Shown: piece after piece, positions 18,340-27,784 of the stretch
Position numbering within the stretch: the stretch's first letter is position 1
Layout: each line of letters begins with the position of its first letter
Assembly: GCA_947448625.1 (NCBI GenBank)
Contig: CANFOT010000003.1
Coordinates: 1-64,000, forward strand
From: Burkholderiaceae bacterium
GTDB taxonomy: Bacteria; Pseudomonadota; Gammaproteobacteria; Burkholderiales; Burkholderiaceae
DNA length: 64,000 nucleotides
Direction: 5' to 3'
Notes under the pieces: model-generated
Database searches by the model: none
Told to the model about the DNA's origin: nothing
Seen by the model: the letters and a program-made list of their open reading frames with translations, nothing else
Translations under genes and position numbers: made by a program

Positions 18340-18589
18340 GGTTGTATGGACAAATGCGGCATGGTCTGATTACGTTTACTGGCAAGGGCAAGATAAAAGA
18401 ACTTTAAAGCGTATCAACGCACTGATAAAAGATGCCATGCGAAATCCTGAGGATGGCATTGGAAAGCCTGAGGAATTAAGGGAAAGTCTATCGGGATTTT
18501 GGTCAAGACGAATTGATGATGTTCATCGTCTTGTCTACGCCATCGAGAGAGATCAGCTTGTGATTATTGCGTGCCGATACCACTATTAA
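18329..18589 (+). CDS. yoeB: YoeB-type mRNA interferase toxin
   Basis: An 86-residue RelE-superfamily toxin with the YoeB signature: DYVYWQGQDKRTLKRINALIKD, GKPEELRESLSGFWSRRI and the C-terminal IACRYHY. The catalytic residues of the family can be placed: a Glu in KPEEL, Arg in the segment DVHRLVY, and the His-Tyr at the C-terminus. It cleaves mRNA at the ribosomal A site when freed from YefM. The start codon lies inside the antitoxin gene. The gene looks intact. Confidence 0.95.
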   Translation: MLSRVVWTNAAWSDYVYWQGQDKRTLKRINALIKDAMRNPEDGIGKPEELRESLSGFWSRRIDDVHRLVYAIERDQLVIIACRYHY

Positions 18590-18608
18590 TGATCGTGGTT
18601 TTTGAGGG

Positions 18609-20141
18609 CTATTTCACTGGCTTATCGAGTTGAAAGACTACCGGTGCATCATCATCTGCCTTGCTTGGCAATGTATCTGGCTTAGCCTCATCACCCCCGG
18701 TGAAATTAAAGTCTTGGCTTTGAACTGCTGCTGCAGGCTTGTCGAGTAGTGTCGTTACCAGGCTCGGGAATGCCGCAACGACAACAACCATGATGAGCTG
18801 CAATGCAACCCAAGGTAATGCACCCCAGTAAATATCGCTGCTTTTGACTTCTTTAGGAGCTACACCCCTCAGATAGAACAGGGCGAATCCAAAGGGCGGA
18901 TGCATAAATGATGTCTGCATATTCACGCACAGCATCACGCCAAACCACACTAGTGCGGCACTAGCTGCTGCTTGAGGATTGCCATTCATGGAGGCGAGCA
19001 GTACCGGTGAAAGCAGCTTGACTGCAACTGGTGCCAGCATAGGCACAACAATGAAAGCAATTTCAAAGAAGTCTAAGAAGAATGCCAAGAAGAAGACAAA
19101 TAGGTTCACGACAACTAAGAAGCCAACCCATCCGCCGGGAAGGTTGGAAAACAATTCTTCTACCCAGTGACCGCCATCAACACCTTGGAAGACAACCGAG
19201 AAACAGGTAGAGCCAATCAAGATGAAGACCACCATGGCCGTAATGCGCATCGTGTTTTGATATGCCTCTTGAATTAATCCTCTGAGATTGGCGATGTTGG
19301 CTCTGCGTATCCAGGCCAGCATTAAGGCACCCATAGCACCCATGGCGCCAGACTCGGTTGGAGTTGCAATGCCGGTCATGATGGTTCCCAGCACCAAGAA
19401 AATGAGTACTGCTGAAGGAATGATCCCCATGAGGCATTTCTTCCAGAGTGCCCAGCCCTTCAGGGTGAGTTCGTTTTCTGGGGCGGCGGGGAGATGGTCG
19501 GGTCTAAAGCGGGAAAGGAAAAAGGTGTAGAGCGCAAAAAGGCCGATTTGGAGGAGGGATGGTCCCCAAGCGCCGAGGTACATGCTACCGACATCAGCGC
19601 TACCACTTTGGGTTTTTAGTTGATCAGCCAGCACAATTAGCACCAAGGAAGGCGGCACTAGCTGAGTAATGGTCCCAGAAGCTGCTAAAACGCCCGTAGC
19701 GTAGCGCATGTTGTAGCCATAACGCATCATGACTGGCAGGGAGATCATCGCCATAGCGATCACCTGAGCAGCTACAGTGCCAGTAATTGCTCCCAGGATG
19801 AATCCCACAATAATCACGGAATAACCCAGGCCGCCACGAATACGTCCAAAAAGCTGACCCATGGAATCTAGCATTTCTTCGGCAAGGCCACAGCGTTCTA
19901 GGATGGCGCCCATAAAGGTAAAGAAGGGAATGGCTAGCAGGAGGTCGTTTGCGAGGACGCTACCAAAAATGCGTTGAGGGATGGCCTGTAAAAACGGCAT
20001 GCCAAAAAAGTTTTGACTAATCGCAATTCCTGCAAAGAACAATCCTGCGGCCATCAAGGAAAAGGCCACCGGGAAGCCGATCAACATAAACACAATCAAT
20101 CCGCCAAACATCAGCGGTGGCATCCATTCAATTGGGATCAT
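18609..20141 (-). CDS. TRAP transporter large permease (DctM type)
   Basis: A 510-residue, very hydrophobic protein with about 12 membrane segments. It belongs to the DctM/TRAP large-permease family, which with DctQ forms the Na+-driven channel for carboxylates and related organic anions. It is longer than the common form of about 430 residues and belongs with the extended TRAP large subunits; the last 45 residues are hydrophilic (DFNFTGGDEAKPD and onward). It overlaps dctQ by 4 bp. No periplasmic binding protein (DctP) is encoded nearby, so the substrate cannot be inferred. Confidence 0.9.
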   Translation of the reverse strand: MIPIEWMPPLMFGGLIVFMLIGFPVAFSLMAAGLFFAGIAISQNFFGMPFLQAIPQRIFGSVLANDLLLAIPFFTFMGAILERCGLAEEMLDSMGQLFGRIRGGLGYSVIIVGFILGAITGTVAAQVIAMAMISLPVMMRYGYNMRYATGVLAASGTITQLVPPSLVLIVLADQLKTQSGSADVGSMYLGAWGPSLLQIGLFALYTFFLSRFRPDHLPAAPENELTLKGWALWKKCLMGIIPSAVLIFLVLGTIMTGIATPTESGAMGAMGALMLAWIRRANIANLRGLIQEAYQNTMRITAMVVFILIGSTCFSVVFQGVDGGHWVEELFSNLPGGWVGFLVVVNLFVFFLAFFLDFFEIAFIVVPMLAPVAVKLLSPVLLASMNGNPQAAASAALVWFGVMLCVNMQTSFMHPPFGFALFYLRGVAPKEVKSSDIYWGALPWVALQLIMVVVVAAFPSLVTTLLDKPAAAVQSQDFNFTGGDEAKPDTLPSKADDDAPVVFQLDKPVK

Positions 20142-20689
20142 TGCATCGGCTTTTCATAATGGAGGTCGGCCGCGGGCAATGTTTCTTTGCCTCTGAGTGC
20201 GCCAATGCGTTTAATGATTTCGGATAAGCCTTGCAGGCTCAGCATGAAGAAACCAAGCGGCAAAACAAATTTAATAGGGTAGCGTGACAAGCCGCCCGCA
20301 TTGAGCGAATGTTCTGAGATCAGCCATGATGGATAGAACAGGGTGGTCCAAGATAGCCAGGTAAATAGTATGCAGGCTGGCATTAAGAAGGCAAACAAAC
20401 CAAAAAGATCAACGTAAAGGCGACCACGATCGGAGAGCTGTGAGTAAATTAAATCTACCCGAACATGTTCATTGCGTTTGAGGGTGTACGAGGCGCCCAG
20501 CATCACTGCAGCTGCAAACAGATACCACTGTAATTCCAGTGGCCAGTTGTTGCTCATATCTAAGCTATAGCGGAATAGGGCGTTAGCAGCTGACACTACG
20601 CATGACAGCAAGATCATGATGCTAGCAATCTTGCCTAAGAATTGATTTAGTCGGTCAATGCCTGCTGACAGTGTTCCCCAAAAACCCAT
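20138..20689 (-). CDS. TRAP transporter small permease (DctQ type)
   Basis: A 183-residue membrane protein with four hydrophobic segments and the DctQ-typical stretch LKRNEHVRVDLIYSQLSDRGR between segments 2 and 3. It partners the DctM-type protein encoded immediately downstream, with a 4-bp overlap. It starts 5 bp after the argH stop codon on the same strand, so argH-dctQ-dctM may be one transcript. Confidence 0.88.
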   Translation of the reverse strand: MGFWGTLSAGIDRLNQFLGKIASIMILLSCVVSAANALFRYSLDMSNNWPLELQWYLFAAAVMLGASYTLKRNEHVRVDLIYSQLSDRGRLYVDLFGLFAFLMPACILFTWLSWTTLFYPSWLISEHSLNAGGLSRYPIKFVLPLGFFMLSLQGLSEIIKRIGALRGKETLPAADLHYEKPMQ

Positions 20690-20694
20690 GCTGT

Positions 20695-22113
20695 TTAGAG
20701 ATCTGCGCGACCCCGTTTAATTGCTGCAAGTACTTGTGCTGGAGCGGTGCCGCCAGCATGTTGGCGTGAGTTAACGGAGCCATCCACAGTCAATAGGGCA
20801 AAGACATCATCACCCATCAACTCCGGGCGATTATCTAAGCCGCAAGCAAAGCGCAGCTCCGGCAGCGTTAAATCGGTGAGCATGCAGTTGCGACCAACGC
20901 AGGCTTTCACAGCGTGCGCCACTGCTTCATGAGCATCGCGGAAGGCCAAACCTTTTTTAACCAAGTAGTCAGCCAGATCAGTTGCAGTTGCAAAGCCTTC
21001 TTCAGCAGCAGCCTTCATGACATCTGCTTTGACTTGAATATGGGGAACCATGTCAGCGAAGATGCGTAAGGTATCTTGCACGGTATCAACCGCATCAAAC
21101 AAGGGCTCTTTGTCTTCTTGGTTATCTTTGTTGTATGCCAATGGCTGGCCCTTCATTAAAGTTAACAAAGAGATTAAATCGCCATAGACGCGACCAGTTT
21201 TGCCACGAGCGAGCTCTGGTACATCTGGGTTCTTTTTCTGCGGCATGATAGAGCTGCCAGTGCAGAAGCGATCTGGCAAATCAATAAAGCCAAAGCGTGG
21301 GCTAAGCCAAAGCACAAGCTCTTCAGAAAGGCGGGAGATGTGCATCATTAAGATGGATGCAAAGGCGCAAAACTCAATCGCAAAATCACGATCTGACACC
21401 GCATCGAGAGAGTTATTGCAGATGCCGTCGAAGCCGAGCGTCTTGGCAACTTGTTCACGGTCGATTGGATAGGTTGTTCCAGCTAGTGCGGCTGCACCGA
21501 GTGGCAGCCGATTAAAGCGGGCGCGCAAATCCGCCAAGCGACTAGCATCACGGCTAAACATTTCGTAATACGCCATCAAGTGATGGCCAAAAGTAATTGG
21601 CTGAGCTACTTGTAAGTGAGTATGTCCGGGCATGATCGTCGCCGAATGAGTCTCAGCAAGATCAAGCAGGGCGATACGTAAAGTTTTAAGAGTAGCTGCG
21701 ATTTGATCAACGCTGCCGCGCAACCAGAGACGTAAATCCGTAGCTACTTGGTCGTTACGTGAGCGACCGGTATGCAGGCGTTTGCCGGCGTCACCAACTA
21801 ATGCGGTGAGACGAGCCTCGATATTGAGGTGCACATCCTCTAGGGCGAGTTGCCAGTTAAATTCACCAGCCTCGATCTCGCCTTTGATCTGAGCCATACC
21901 CTTTTGAATATCAGCTAAATCTTGCGCACTAATAATCTTTTGGGTAGCCAGCATTTCAGCATGAGCTAGGGATCCGGCGATATCCACTAAGGCAAAGCGT
22001 TGATCAAAGCCAATAGAGGCGGTATAACGCTGAACTAGTTCGTCAACGGGTTCATTAAAACGGGCCGACCAAGCTTGGGCTTTGTTGGCGAGGGAATTTT
22101 TTGATGTGCTCAT
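20695..22113 (-). CDS. argH: Argininosuccinate lyase
   Basis: Cleaves argininosuccinate to arginine and fumarate, the last step of arginine synthesis. The fumarase-superfamily signature [12 protein letters not shown] carries the catalytic Ser loop. [16 protein letters not shown] and [16 protein letters not shown] are further ArgH strings. The chosen ATG at 22113 ([19 protein letters not shown]) gives 472 residues; a longer frame to 22194 would run into hemC and is rejected. It is divergent from hemC with 43 bp between the start codons. TRAP permease genes follow directly downstream. Confidence 0.96.
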   Translation of the reverse strand: MSTSKNSLANKAQAWSARFNEPVDELVQRYTASIGFDQRFALVDIAGSLAHAEMLATQKIISAQDLADIQKGMAQIKGEIEAGEFNWQLALEDVHLNIEARLTALVGDAGKRLHTGRSRNDQVATDLRLWLRGSVDQIAATLKTLRIALLDLAETHSATIMPGHTHLQVAQPITFGHHLMAYYEMFSRDASRLADLRARFNRLPLGAAALAGTTYPIDREQVAKTLGFDGICNNSLDAVSDRDFAIEFCAFASILMMHISRLSEELVLWLSPRFGFIDLPDRFCTGSSIMPQKKNPDVPELARGKTGRVYGDLISLLTLMKGQPLAYNKDNQEDKEPLFDAVDTVQDTLRIFADMVPHIQVKADVMKAAAEEGFATATDLADYLVKKGLAFRDAHEAVAHAVKACVGRNCMLTDLTLPELRFACGLDNRPELMGDDVFALLTVDGSVNSRQHAGGTAPAQVLAAIKRGRADL

Positions 22114-22156
22114 AAACGCAGTATATTGGTGTAGGTCTTTGATTATTTTAAATGTT

Positions 22157-23137
22157 ATGTCCCAAACCCCCATTTCTAGCTCTATATCCGCCATCTACAC
22201 CACCCCTAAGCGCCTGGTAATCGCCTCCCGAGAGAGTCGCCTTGCCATGTGGCAGGCGGAACATGTCCGGGATTGCCTTAAAAAGCTTTACCCGGAGTGC
22301 GATGTGCAGATCCTGGGTATGACCACCCGCGGCGACCAAATACTGGATAAAGCCCTCTCCAAAGTTGGGGGTAAGGGTTTATTTGTGAAAGAGTTGGAAA
22401 CTGCCCTGGAGGATGGCCGAGCTGATTTGGCGGTGCATTCTTTAAAAGATGTCCCCATGGTTATGCCTGAGGGCTTTGATTTGTCTTGTGTCATGGCGCG
22501 GGAAGACGCACATGATGCCTTTGTATCAAACGACTATGCCAGCCTGGAGGATTTGCCAAAGGGCGCGGTAGTCGGCACGTCTAGCTTGCGACGTGAATCG
22601 GTTCTGAGATCCAAGTTTCCACATTTAGTAATTCAGCCTTTGCGTGGCAATTTAGATACCCGGATGGGTAAGCTTGATCGTGGCGAATACCAAGCCATTA
22701 TCTTGGCTGCTGCCGGTCTCAAGCGATTGGGTCTAGAAGGTCGTATTCGAGGGCTATTGCCAATTGATCCGTATACACCAGCTGCTGGACAGGGTGCGCT
22801 CGGCATCGAAACCCTAAGCAAGCACCCCAGTATTAGAGAGTGGCTTGCGCCGCTCAATGATTTACCAACCCTCTATGCAGTTACTGCTGAGCGGATGGTG
22901 TCACGCCAATTGGGTGGCTCTTGTGAGGTGCCTTTGGCTGCTTATGCCACCTGGGATCAGGATCACATGCATATCCGATCCTTTGTTGCCAGCGTCGACG
23001 GTACTGCAAGTTGTTTGGCTAGCGCTCAAGGTTCAGTAAAAAGTTTGAAAGAGGCAGAGGCTTTAGGCCTCTCTGTTGCGCGGGATCTCATCTCTCAAGG
23101 TGCGGAGCGTTTGTTGCCCAACGGTTTGCCTAAATAA
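22157..23137 (+). CDS. hemC: Hydroxymethylbilane synthase (porphobilinogen deaminase)
   Basis: Polymerises four porphobilinogens to hydroxymethylbilane in heme synthesis. From the ATG at 22157 it has 326 residues. [13 protein letters not shown] lies in the N-terminal domain, and Cys256 in [13 protein letters not shown] carries the dipyrromethane cofactor. An upstream in-frame start at 22082 would add 25 unconserved residues and overlap argH. hemD follows after 22 bp. The hemX and hemY genes that often follow hemD are absent here. Confidence 0.96.
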   Translation: MSQTPISSSISAIYTTPKRLVIASRESRLAMWQAEHVRDCLKKLYPECDVQILGMTTRGDQILDKALSKVGGKGLFVKELETALEDGRADLAVHSLKDVPMVMPEGFDLSCVMAREDAHDAFVSNDYASLEDLPKGAVVGTSSLRRESVLRSKFPHLVIQPLRGNLDTRMGKLDRGEYQAIILAAAGLKRLGLEGRIRGLLPIDPYTPAAGQGALGIETLSKHPSIREWLAPLNDLPTLYAVTAERMVSRQLGGSCEVPLAAYATWDQDHMHIRSFVASVDGTASCLASAQGSVKSLKEAEALGLSVARDLISQGAERLLPNGLPK

Positions 23138-23159
23138 GAATCAATAAGGCAATCTGCTG

Positions 23160-23969
23160 ATGAGCAATAAGACCATTGTGATTACCCGTCCCGGTGGACA
23201 GGCGCGTCAATTATCAGAAGCGCTACAGTTAAGCCTGCTCAACAGTGGTTTTACGAAAGAAAACTCTCCTCGGATCATTTCTTTACCGTTACTCACTATT
23301 GTCCCGAAGAGTAATGATGGCTTGGTTCATGAGGTAACTGAAGCCCTTCAATCTGCGGATCTGGCAATTTTCGTTAGCCCGAATGCCATTGAATGTACGA
23401 TGCGCTTGTTAGAGCGATCTTGGCAAGATTTATCTGACAAATCTGTATCAATAGGGGTTATGGGTGGTAGCAGCATGGCGGCCCTTCAGCATCACGGCAT
23501 CGGGGTTGAGGGCGAACCTACGGCGGTCATTTTTCCACAAGATAATGCCCATTGGGATTCCGAAGGGCTATGGCAGGAATTGCAAAACTTAAACTGGGAT
23601 TGGCCCGCCAAGAAAGTGATTATTTTTAAGGGTGACGGTGGGCGTGACTGGCTGGCTGAAACTTTAAAAAATGCCGGCGCAGAAGTCGCAGCCTTCTCGG
23701 TCTATACACGCGTACCTTTGGACCCCAATAGTTCTGCTTGGAGCGATATCCATGAAATGGACTTTTCTAAATCACTTTGGCTGCTCACTTCATCTGAGGC
23801 GGTGCGCTATTTAGGGCAGGCTAAGCTAGCGCTGGATCTCGCTACAGCAATTTGCCCGCATCACAATATTGCTGATGCTGCTGAGCAGATTGGCTTTGGA
23901 GAGGTGTTTACGTGTGAACCTGGTGATGAGGCTTTGATTTCCGCATCGCAAGCTTGGTTGTCTATTTAA
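23160..23969 (+). CDS. hemD: Uroporphyrinogen-III synthase
   Basis: Closes and flips hydroxymethylbilane to uroporphyrinogen III. This is a fast-evolving family, but the 269-residue protein has the opening IVITRPGGQARQLSEAL, the central IFKGDGGRDWLAETLKNAGAEV (family: G..gR..L...L...Ga.v) and the later SSEAVRYL. It follows hemC closely. Its 3' end overlaps the convergent ubiC by 4 bp. Confidence 0.93.
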   Translation: MSNKTIVITRPGGQARQLSEALQLSLLNSGFTKENSPRIISLPLLTIVPKSNDGLVHEVTEALQSADLAIFVSPNAIECTMRLLERSWQDLSDKSVSIGVMGGSSMAALQHHGIGVEGEPTAVIFPQDNAHWDSEGLWQELQNLNWDWPAKKVIIFKGDGGRDWLAETLKNAGAEVAAFSVYTRVPLDPNSSAWSDIHEMDFSKSLWLLTSSEAVRYLGQAKLALDLATAICPHHNIADAAEQIGFGEVFTCEPGDEALISASQAWLSI

Positions 23970-24538
23970 TGACTTGGGTGTTGGAGTAGGGGAGGCAGAA
24001 ATACTTCGCTCACCAAGAGGGTGCGCCCTTTAAGTTGATATAGCGTTCGCCTTGCCCAGCTGACTGATGGCAATTCTGGATATTGCTGAAAACACTTTTT
24101 CCATAATGCGCTTCGCTTGTCTAGGCGGGCGATTTCTCGGATCGGTTTCTTTTTAGAGTGCATGCGAGTTTTGGCAAATAGCACGGCGCCTAATGGTTTC
24201 TTGCCTAGGCGAAGAACTTCATGGTTACTGCCGCTTGAGCTAGAGCTGGGAATAATACTGCGAGCCATCACCAGTGGAATGCCATTGGCGCAGAGCAATA
24301 CTTCTCTGATGCGACAACGTTTGATCTTGAAATGAAAATAGCGACTTTCGTCGCTATTGAGGTCGTGCCGGCAATCTCGCAAAACTAATACTTCTAGTTT
24401 TTGTCCAATTGCGCGTTCAATTTTTTGGGTTAAAGAGCTGGTATCACTGAGCCAGGGCTGCCACTTCCGTGGCGCCTGATGTAATTCACCGGAATCGACT
24501 CGATTCCATGCAGAACGGAGACGACGACGGTGAATCAT
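23966..24538 (-). CDS. ubiC: Chorismate lyase
   Basis: Converts chorismate to 4-hydroxybenzoate and pyruvate, the first committed step of ubiquinone synthesis. The 190-residue protein shows the family order: W..WL.D..SLTQKIE near the N-terminus, then REVLLCANGIPLVMARSIIP, then LGKKPLGAVLFA, and finally WARRTLYQLKGRTLLVSEVFLPPLL near the C-terminus. It begins 2 bp after the helicase stop codon on the same strand, so it is probably co-transcribed with the helicase. Confidence 0.92.
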   Translation of the reverse strand: MIHRRRLRSAWNRVDSGELHQAPRKWQPWLSDTSSLTQKIERAIGQKLEVLVLRDCRHDLNSDESRYFHFKIKRCRIREVLLCANGIPLVMARSIIPSSSSSGSNHEVLRLGKKPLGAVLFAKTRMHSKKKPIREIARLDKRSALWKKCFQQYPELPSVSWARRTLYQLKGRTLLVSEVFLPPLLQHPSH

Positions 24539-24540
24539 TT

Positions 24541-26088
24541 TTAGTTACCGCTAAAGCTTCTACGTTGACCACCGGTTTTTGGTTTCGCAAAACGTGGACC
24601 AGCGGATGGACGTGAATCTCCAGAACGTGCTGGACGTGAGTCAGCAGAACGTGCAGGGCGTGAATCAGCAAAGCGGTTGCCACCAGCAGGGCGTGCGTCA
24701 CTAGGTGGACGGGAGTCACCAGAGCGAGACTCGAAATGATTGCCAGAGCGATTACCACCGCCTCCGCCACCAGAACGAGACTCTGAGAGAGCGCCAGAAC
24801 CATAACGACCGCCACCACCACCGCCAGAGCGATTACCACCGCCGAAGCCGCCGCCAGAGCGACCGCCACCTGGGCGACCACCGCCACCACCAAAGCTAGG
24901 CTTGGCTTGTGGCTCGAGACCAGCGATTACTGAAGCAACGATATCTTGCTGTGTAAAGCGTTCAATGTTGCGAATCTTGGCGCGATCACGATGTTCAACC
25001 AAAGTGATAGCAACACCATTGCGACCAGCGCGACCTGTACGACCAATGCGGTGCGTATAGTCTTCTGGTTTCATTGGCAAGCCAAAGTTAATCACGTGAC
25101 TAATACGTGGCACATCAATACCACGAGCCGCTACATCAGTTGCAACCAAAATCTTGGTGTGACCTTTGCGAAGAGATTCAAGGCGACGCATGCGAACCGC
25201 TTGAGGCATTGCGCCATGCAAGGCGCTAGCTTCGTAGCCATTAGCACGCAAGGTATCAGCAATTTTTTCGCTTTCAACCTGAGTGCTTGCAAACACTACT
25301 GCTTGATCCAAAGAGGCGTCAGCCAAAATGTGCTCGAGCAATTTATGTTTGTGTGACATGCTATCAGCCCAGTGCAGCTTCTGTTCAATATTCGCATGCT
25401 TTTCGCCAGCATGAGCAAGCTCAATACGTTTGGCGTTAGTAGTCAGCTCATTAGCCAAAGACATAATCTTTGGTGCAAAAGTTGCAGAGAACATTAAAGT
25501 TTGGGTGCGGGCAGCGCAACGCTTATCAATTGCCTCGAGATCATCGGCAAATCCCATGTCAAGCATGCGATCAGCTTCGTCGATAACGAGTTGTTTTACG
25601 TCATCCAAGCGAATCGCTTTGCTGTCGGTCAGATCGAGCAAGCGACCAGGGGTTGCGACAACTAACAATGCGCCTTTCAGAGCTTGGATTTGCTTGCCGT
25701 AAGGCATGCCACCCATGACAGTTGCAATGCGGATGCCTTTCATGCCACGAACTAAGTTCACAGCATCGGCGGCAACCTGTTGAGCCAATTCACGAGTAGG
25801 GCAGAGCACTAACACTTTAGGTTGTGCGCGGCCGGGTACAGGTGAGCCGTTCGGGTTATCTTCAATGAGTTGATTAATCAAAGGCAATAAAAAGGCTGCG
25901 GTTTTACCGCTACCAGTTTGGCTACTGACCAATAAGTCACCACCAGCAAGAGCCGCAGGAATAACCTGAGCTTGCACTGAAGTCGCTTGGGTATAACCCA
26001 GCTCAGCAACGTTTTTAAGGAGTGGCGCCGCGAGGGCGAAATTCTGGAACTCAGTTCCAGTAGGATTAGTTTCTTGAGAAAAAGTCAT
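24541..26088 (-). CDS. DEAD-box RNA helicase, RhlE-like, with a Gly/Arg/Ser-rich tail
   Basis: An ATP-dependent RNA helicase with all core motifs: Q-motif region, Walker A SQTGSGKT, PTRELAQQ, DEAD (VIDEADRMLDMG), SAT (FSATF), and HRIGRTGRAGRNG. The core covers about 370 residues. The tail of about 120 residues is low complexity: GGG runs mixed with RSG, then repeated SRPAR/DSRP units, typical of RhlE-type proteins and likely an RNA-binding disordered tail. The start at 26088 (MTFSQETN) gives 515 residues. The leader upstream forms several stems, one of which covers the only good Shine-Dalgarno. Its role is probably ribosome assembly or cold adaptation. Confidence 0.94.
   Translation of the reverse strand: MTFSQETNPTGTEFQNFALAAPLLKNVAELGYTQATSVQAQVIPAALAGGDLLVSSQTGSGKTAAFLLPLINQLIEDNPNGSPVPGRAQPKVLVLCPTRELAQQVAADAVNLVRGMKGIRIATVMGGMPYGKQIQALKGALLVVATPGRLLDLTDSKAIRLDDVKQLVIDEADRMLDMGFADDLEAIDKRCAARTQTLMFSATFAPKIMSLANELTTNAKRIELAHAGEKHANIEQKLHWADSMSHKHKLLEHILADASLDQAVVFASTQVESEKIADTLRANGYEASALHGAMPQAVRMRRLESLRKGHTKILVATDVAARGIDVPRISHVINFGLPMKPEDYTHRIGRTGRAGRNGVAITLVEHRDRAKIRNIERFTQQDIVASVIAGLEPQAKPSFGGGGGRPGGGRSGGGFGGGNRSGGGGGGRYGSGALSESRSGGGGGGNRSGNHFESRSGDSRPPSDARPAGGNRFADSRPARSADSRPARSGDSRPSAGPRFAKPKTGGQRRSFSGN
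24590..24900 (-). repeat. Low-complexity coding repeat in the helicase tail
   Basis: Degenerate repeats encode GGGG/RSGG units followed by four copies of a (S/D)SRPxR-type unit (about 24600-24720). The same bases produce long but meaningless open frames on other strands and frames. Slippage-prone repeats like this often differ in length between strains. Confidence 0.8.
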
Positions 26089-26096
26089 GCTATTAC

Positions 26097-26174
26097 ACAT
26101 CCCCTTTAAGGGATGTCTCCGTGTATACACTCTCTGTTTTTTTTGAGTGTGATGGTCAAAGGCATCGACCATCA
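26097..26174 (-). promoter_or_regulatory. Structured leader of the helicase mRNA
   Basis: In the mRNA sense there are three stem-loops. Farthest upstream is TGATGGTC/GACCATCA (26174-26150). Next comes CACTC/GAGTG around an A-rich loop (about 26149-26128). Nearest the gene is ACATCCC/GGGATGT (26116-26097), with the loop TTAAAG and the Shine-Dalgarno AAAGGGG buried in its loop and 3' arm. The last stem ends 8 nt before the start codon at 26088. This suggests translation control by RNA folding. Confidence 0.5.
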
Positions 26175-26329
26175 GACAGGCGGCAGCGTTGTTGTGTTTA
26201 TGACTTCTAAACTAATCGCTGAAATATAGCTGGGGGGCGATGAATCAAATTGCTTTAAAAAGCCTCCTATTATGGCATTCTAAGATGGTAATTGCAAGGG
26301 TTTTCCCGAATTAATTGCGACTAAAGACA

Positions 26330-27733
26330 TTAGCGGAGCCAACGCAATAAGCGCTCAACACCTTTGCCGTAGGGTGGTCTTGCTAGCTTGGTACCACGTA
26401 AGAAATTAAGGCCAAGCAAGCCACGAACTTCTAAAACCGATTTGCGGTGGCTGAATGTATCGAAACCTGTCTTGCCATGATAGGCGCCCATGCCGCTTGC
26501 GCCGATACCTCCAAAAGGCAAACCTTCTACGGCTGCATGTAAAAGGGTGTCGTTGATTGTTACGCCACCAGAGCGAGTCTCATTAAGCATTCGCTTCATC
26601 ACCGCTTTGTTCCTGCCAAACCAATAGAGGGCCAATGGTATTGGGCGATCATTGATGTAGCGGATTGTGGAGTCTAGATCGTTTATTGCCACAATTGGTA
26701 GGATGGGTCCGAATACCTCTTCTTGCATGATGAGCGCGTCTTCGGAAATATCTAAGAGTGCTACCGGCGTGAATGGCAATGCAGCATTGCCAGAAGAAGA
26801 AATCAGTGGGACTGCTTGCGCGCCGCGATCAACGGCATCTTGTACCAGTTGATTCCAACGGGCCAGCTGTTGCTCGTCAATCGCACCAGTGAATTCTTCT
26901 GGCTGGGAGAATTGTGTTTGAGCTGCATTCTGTAACTCCCGAACAAACGCATCACAATCACTCGCATGAACGATTGCGTAATCTGGGGCAATGCAGGTTT
27001 GTCCGCCGTTGACTAGCTTGCCATAAACAATGCTGGCGGCAGCATCTTTGAGTTTGGCCGAGGGATCGACGATTGCTGGAGATTTACCGCCCAGTTCAAG
27101 GGTGATTGGTGTTAGGTGATCCGCAGCTGCGCGCATGACTTTTTTGCCAACTTCCTCTGAACCAGTAAAAAATAAATGATCAAAAGGTAGTGCCGCAAAA
27201 GATTCTGCTAATTCGGTGCCGCCAATGCTGACGCAAAACTCACTAGGGTGAAAATATTCTTGGATTAATGTTGCCAAGAATCCAGAGGTACGCGAGCTTC
27301 TTTCTGATGGTTTTAGCCAAACGCGGTTACCGGCCGCAAAGGCGGCAATGGCTGGGACAAGCGCTAGTTGGACCGGGTAATTCCAGGGGCTCATGATGCC
27401 CACGACGCCCATGGATTGCATTTGGGTCCAAGCGTGAGATGAGCCCAAGAAGCCAGGGGTTGCCACTAGTTGAGGCTTCATCCACTCTTTGAGGTGCTTG
27501 CGAATATGCTTGCAAGCCTGATAAACCATCTGAAACTCCAGTAGGCGAGTCTCAATTGGGTGACGAATCCCAAAATCAGCAGCCAAGACTTTGCAGATTT
27601 TTTCTTCATTGGCAGAAATCATTTGCTCAATGCGTCCAATTCGCTCAAGGCGAACCTCTAGCGTAGGGTTTGGTTCTGCGGCATAAGCTGCCCTGATTTC
27701 ATCTAATTGGAGAGTGAAGCGATTTATGGACAT
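26330..27733 (-). CDS. Aldehyde dehydrogenase, coniferyl aldehyde dehydrogenase (CalB)-like
   Basis: NAD(P)-dependent aldehyde dehydrogenase of 467 residues from the ATG at 27733. It has the catalytic Cys in NGGQTCIAPDY, the general-base Glu in LELGGKSPAI, and the cofactor-binding SPWNYPVQLALVPAIAAFAAGN. The short N-terminus and the segment RLLEFQMVYQACKHIRKHLKEWM place it with the coniferyl aldehyde dehydrogenase/fatty aldehyde group rather than betaine aldehyde dehydrogenases. Several such enzymes accept many aromatic or long-chain aldehydes, so the substrate is open. It is divergent from msrA with 51 bp between starts. Confidence 0.88.
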   Translation of the reverse strand: MSINRFTLQLDEIRAAYAAEPNPTLEVRLERIGRIEQMISANEEKICKVLAADFGIRHPIETRLLEFQMVYQACKHIRKHLKEWMKPQLVATPGFLGSSHAWTQMQSMGVVGIMSPWNYPVQLALVPAIAAFAAGNRVWLKPSERSSRTSGFLATLIQEYFHPSEFCVSIGGTELAESFAALPFDHLFFTGSEEVGKKVMRAAADHLTPITLELGGKSPAIVDPSAKLKDAAASIVYGKLVNGGQTCIAPDYAIVHASDCDAFVRELQNAAQTQFSQPEEFTGAIDEQQLARWNQLVQDAVDRGAQAVPLISSSGNAALPFTPVALLDISEDALIMQEEVFGPILPIVAINDLDSTIRYINDRPIPLALYWFGRNKAVMKRMLNETRSGGVTINDTLLHAAVEGLPFGGIGASGMGAYHGKTGFDTFSHRKSVLEVRGLLGLNFLRGTKLARPPYGKGVERLLRWLR

Positions 27734-27784
27734 GGGTTTTATGTGGAGCAAGCAAGCGATTGAATAAGGCATTAGGATAAAGCC

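Noticed and set aside
22082-22156. Extended N-terminus for HemC (and, on the other strand, for ArgH to 22194)
   Set aside because: The extra residues are not family-like and would make the divergent genes overlap. Internal ATGs at 22157 and 22113 give standard proteins.
24486-24899. Long open frames on other frames and strands across the helicase tail (for example an Ala/Val-rich protein)
   Set aside because: These are by-products of the low-complexity Gly/Arg/Ser repeat. The helicase frame has all conserved motifs and explains the bases.
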